Source: JAOUEA01 sp963810945 (GTDB taxonomy: Bacteria > Actinomycetota > UBA4738 > HRBIN12). Taken from it: 64,000 nt of DNA. Below the pieces are notes generated by a model that did no database searches, was not told the DNA's origin, and was given only the letters and a program-made list of their open reading frames with translations. Below are positions 61,699 to 64,000 of the stretch, piece by piece. The first letter of the stretch is position 1, and every line of letters starts with the position of its first letter. The position numbers and the translations under genes were made by a program. The stretch spans positions 186,001-250,000 of the forward strand of contig CAWEPI010000014.1 of the NCBI GenBank assembly GCA_963810945.1, written 5' to 3'.

Positions 61699-64000
61699 AT
61701 GGTCCGCGAGGTCTTGGGTCGAGAAGACGATCTCACGCTGACGTCACGGTTGCTCGAGCGCGTTCCGTCCGGGCCGGTGGCGATCGTCATCAGTGGGGAC
61801 GAGGGGATCGGGAAGAGCACACTGTGGGATGCGGTGCTCTCCCAGGCGGAAGAGCGGAACTACCGGGTGATCTCGGCGCGCCCGGTCGAGTCCGAGGCCA
61901 AGCTCGCGTTCGCGGCGGTGGCCGACCTGCTGCGGGACGGACTCGACGAGGCGCTGCTCGCCCTTCCCGTTCCGCAGCGGATGGCGCTGGAAGCGGCGCT
62001 CCTGCGGGTCGATCTCGAAGGTTCCCCCGACCCGAAGGCGGTCGCGTTCGGGCTCTTCGGCAGCCTCCAGGCGCTCGCGGGCTCCGGCCCGCTGGTCGTC
62101 GGCGTGGACGACGTGGAGTGGCTCGATGCGCCTTCGGCGAGGGTCCTCGAGTTCGCGCTGCGTCGCCTGGAAGGCGAGCCGGTGGGCATCGTGGTGGCGT
62201 CACGCGCCGCGCGATCGGGTCCGACCCCGCTGGGGCTGGACAAGGGCCCGCTGGAGGACCGGACCCGGCACATCACGCTCGGGCCGCTCGGCCTCGACGT
62301 GCTCCGGCAGATCCTCCGGTCGAGGCTGGACGTGCGGTTCCCCCAGTGGGTCCTGCTTCAGCTGCACGAGGCTTCGGGAGGGAATCCGCTGCTCACCCTC
62401 GAGCTGGCGCGGGCGCTCCTGCGGCGGGGCATCGACCCCGAGCCGGGGCAGGCATTGCCGATCCCGGAGCCGCTCGCCGAGCTGATGACGGAACGCCTCG
62501 GCGTGCTCTCCGGATCGGTGCGCCGGATGCTGCTGCTCGTGGCGGGCTCACCACGACCGACCCTGCCGTCGATCTCGCAGGCGCTGGGAGACGTGGGGGG
62601 CTTCGATGAGGACGTGAAGGCGGCCATCGCGGCCGACGTGATCGAGATCTCCCGCGAGCGGATCCAGTTCACGAACCCGCTCCTCGGCACGGTGCTCTAC
62701 TCGGAGGTCTCGCCCGAGGAGCGCCGGCATGCCCACCGGATGCTCGCGGAGGTCGCCTCGGACCCCGAGGAACGCGCTCGGCACCTGGCCCTTGCGGCCG
62801 ATGCGCCCGACGCCCACGTCGCCCAGCTCCTGGAGGACGCCGCACAGCACGCGCGCTCCCACGGCGCCCCCGATGCGGCGGCCGAGCTGGCCGAGCTGGC
62901 CCGGGTGCTCACTCCCGCGGACATGGAGGGGGCACGCGTCCGTCGCACCGCACATGCGGGGCGCTACGCGTTCGAGTCGGCGCAGATCGAGCGCGCTGAG
63001 GAGCTCCTGCAGGAGGCGGCCGCGGCCTCGACCGGACCGATGCGCGCGGAGACGCTCCTGTACCTCAGCCGGGTGCACTATCACCGTCGGGATGCGCCGT
63101 CGGCATCCGCCCTCGCGGAGCAGGCGCTGCGCGAGGCGAGTGGGGATCCGTCGCTCGAGGCGAGCATCAACCTCGAGCTGGCCACCGCGGCCGAGTTGTC
63201 CGGCGACCACAAGACCGCGACGACTCGGGCGCGGCGGGCGCTGCGACTGGCCGAGCGTTCGGGGGACCGGACGATCACGGCCGAGTCCCTGGCCGTGGTG
63301 GGGCTCTACGACTTCGTGTCGGGCAAGGGCGTCCCCGCGGACAAGATCGCGCGCGCGATGTCGCTGGGGACGGGTCCACGGCTCCGGCCGCTGCGCAGCC
63401 CCGCCTTCTACGAGGCCTGCATCCTGATGTGGTCGGACGATCTCGACCGGGCGCGCGACCGGTTGCGCGAGCTCAGGGCGCGAGCGCGCGACAACGCGGA
63501 TGAGAGCTCCCTGTCCATCCTGCTGTTCCTGCTGAGTCAGATCGAAAGCTGGATGGGGCACTTCGACGAGGCGGCCCTACTGGCGGACGAGAGCCGCGCG
63601 GTGGCCGAGTGGACGGGACAACAGGCCTACCTGGCGTTCGCCCTCTACGCGCAGGCCCTCGCCGCGACCCTGAAGGGCGACGTCGACCGCGCGTTCGGGC
63701 TGGGCGAGGAGAGCCTGGCCTCGGCGCAGCTGACGGGATCGGCGCAGGCGGAGGAGTTCGCTCGGTCGGTCCTCGGGTTCCTCGAGCTGTCGCGAGGCGA
63801 CGCCCGCGCCGCCGACGGACGGCTCGCTCCCCTCGTCGCCGCCCTGGAAGCCCGTGGACCCGCCGATCCCGGCACGCTTCGCTTCGTCCCCGATGAGGTG
63901 GAGGCGCTCATCGAGCTGGGCGATGTCGACGAGGCGGAGGCATCGCTGAGCCCGTTCGAGGCGCGCGCCGAAGACCTGGGTCGCACCTGGGCCCAGGGGG
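61699..64000 (+). CDS. Large AAA/TPR regulator (LuxR/LAL type), 3' end beyond window
   Basis: At least 767 aa with no stop before the edge. N-terminal AAA domain: Walker A ISGDEGIGKSTLWD, Walker B LVVGVDDVEWLD, sensor region IVVASRAARSG and EASGGNPLLTLELAR, the NB-ARC/STAND-like pattern of LAL regulators. From about residue 350 on, helical TPR-type repeats (AAELAELARVLTPADMEGAR, ERAEELLQEAAAASTG). A LuxR HTH is expected beyond the window. ATG 61699 has GGAAGGGGGA upstream. Such regulators often control nearby catabolic or secondary-metabolite genes. Confidence 0.85.
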   Translation, partial: MVREVLGREDDLTLTSRLLERVPSGPVAIVISGDEGIGKSTLWDAVLSQAEERNYRVISARPVESEAKLAFAAVADLLRDGLDEALLALPVPQRMALEAALLRVDLEGSPDPKAVAFGLFGSLQALAGSGPLVVGVDDVEWLDAPSARVLEFALRRLEGEPVGIVVASRAARSGPTPLGLDKGPLEDRTRHITLGPLGLDVLRQILRSRLDVRFPQWVLLQLHEASGGNPLLTLELARALLRRGIDPEPGQALPIPEPLAELMTERLGVLSGSVRRMLLLVAGSPRPTLPSISQALGDVGGFDEDVKAAIAADVIEISRERIQFTNPLLGTVLYSEVSPEERRHAHRMLAEVASDPEERARHLALAADAPDAHVAQLLEDAAQHARSHGAPDAAAELAELARVLTPADMEGARVRRTAHAGRYAFESAQIERAEELLQEAAAASTGPMRAETLLYLSRVHYHRRDAPSASALAEQALREASGDPSLEASINLELATAAELSGDHKTATTRARRALRLAERSGDRTITAESLAVVGLYDFVSGKGVPADKIARAMSLGTGPRLRPLRSPAFYEACILMWSDDLDRARDRLRELRARARDNADESSLSILLFLLSQIESWMGHFDEAALLADESRAVAEWTGQQAYLAFALYAQALAATLKGDVDRAFGLGEESLASAQLTGSAQAEEFARSVLGFLELSRGDARAADGRLAPLVAALEARGPADPGTLRFVPDEVEALIELGDVDEAEASLSPFEARAEDLGRTWAQG

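Noticed and set aside
1..64000. tRNA, rRNA, insertion sequences, prophage
   Set aside because: No TpsiC-like arm with a matching cloverleaf, no rRNA segment, no transposase or integrase motif and no terminal inverted repeats were noticed. A covariance-model scan was not possible here.

Overview
The window is about 70% GC and gene-dense, with many ATGA, GTGA and TTGA start-stop overlaps, many GTG and TTG starts, two LLM-type (F420/flavin) oxidoreductases, a membrane class III nucleotide cyclase, a wax-ester-synthase/DGAT acyltransferase, DUF1918, FHA and Ser/Thr kinase genes. This points to an Actinomycetota genome, probably an uncultured or deep-branching lineage. I cannot name a genus. No rRNA, tRNA, insertion sequence or CRISPR array was seen.

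Region 1 (1-17.8 kb, all minus strand, running off the left edge) is the most interesting part. It holds a ThiXYZ-like importer (NMT1/THI5 lipoprotein, permease, ATPase), two TenA thiaminase-II homologues, two M20-fold amidohydrolases (one with the catalytic Glu-Glu pair replaced), an M29/NicX-fold metalloenzyme, two AtzA/TrzN-type amidohydrolases, a Zn alcohol dehydrogenase, an aldehyde dehydrogenase, an LLM oxidoreductase, a CaiB/BaiF CoA-transferase, a VOC epimerase, a two-subunit B12 acyl-CoA mutase and a GntR/FCD regulator. There are no thiamine kinase or synthase genes and no TPP riboswitch. I read it as a catabolic island for an imported pyrimidine such as the thiamine pyrimidine (HMP). 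The carbon skeleton left after ring opening of HMP is that of methylmalonate, which would explain the mutase and epimerase. Three promoters in the block share the motif ATCAGAT(A), probably the site of the island's GntR regulator.

Region 2 (17.9-28.4 kb): a DUF1345 protein; a minus-strand set of a papain-like protein, a patatin phospholipase and a SLATT-like two-TM protein, divergent from a membrane nucleotide cyclase; secreted and cell-wall genes (SpoIID/LytB, M15 peptidase); DUF2231; and an unusual single-chain fusion of a NarX-like kinase with a NarL-like regulator. Region 3 (28.4-31.8 kb): a class II aldolase, HAD, DhaL, DhaK operon closed by a bidirectional hairpin. Region 4 (31.8-44.8 kb): delta-60 repeat protein, F420-type oxidoreductase, methyltransferase, a badly frame-disrupted PQQ-like propeller protein, a Lys-rich repeat/DUF1918 protein with 14 identical 15-bp repeats, a Ser/Thr kinase with an FHA-HTH regulator, CapA, a serine hydrolase, and a dimethylglycine-dehydrogenase-like flavoenzyme broken by four frameshifts. 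Region 5 (44.8-64 kb): an ABC exporter, MFS and SthA transhydrogenase operon, a receiver protein, DoxX, WS/DGAT, small membrane and stress proteins, a nucleoside-phosphorylase-like gene, a PQQ sugar dehydrogenase, secreted proteins, an esterase, and a truncated large AAA/TPR regulator at the right edge.

Nearly all reading-frame breaks are single extra G/C bases in otherwise well conserved genes, which suggests assembly error more than gene decay.
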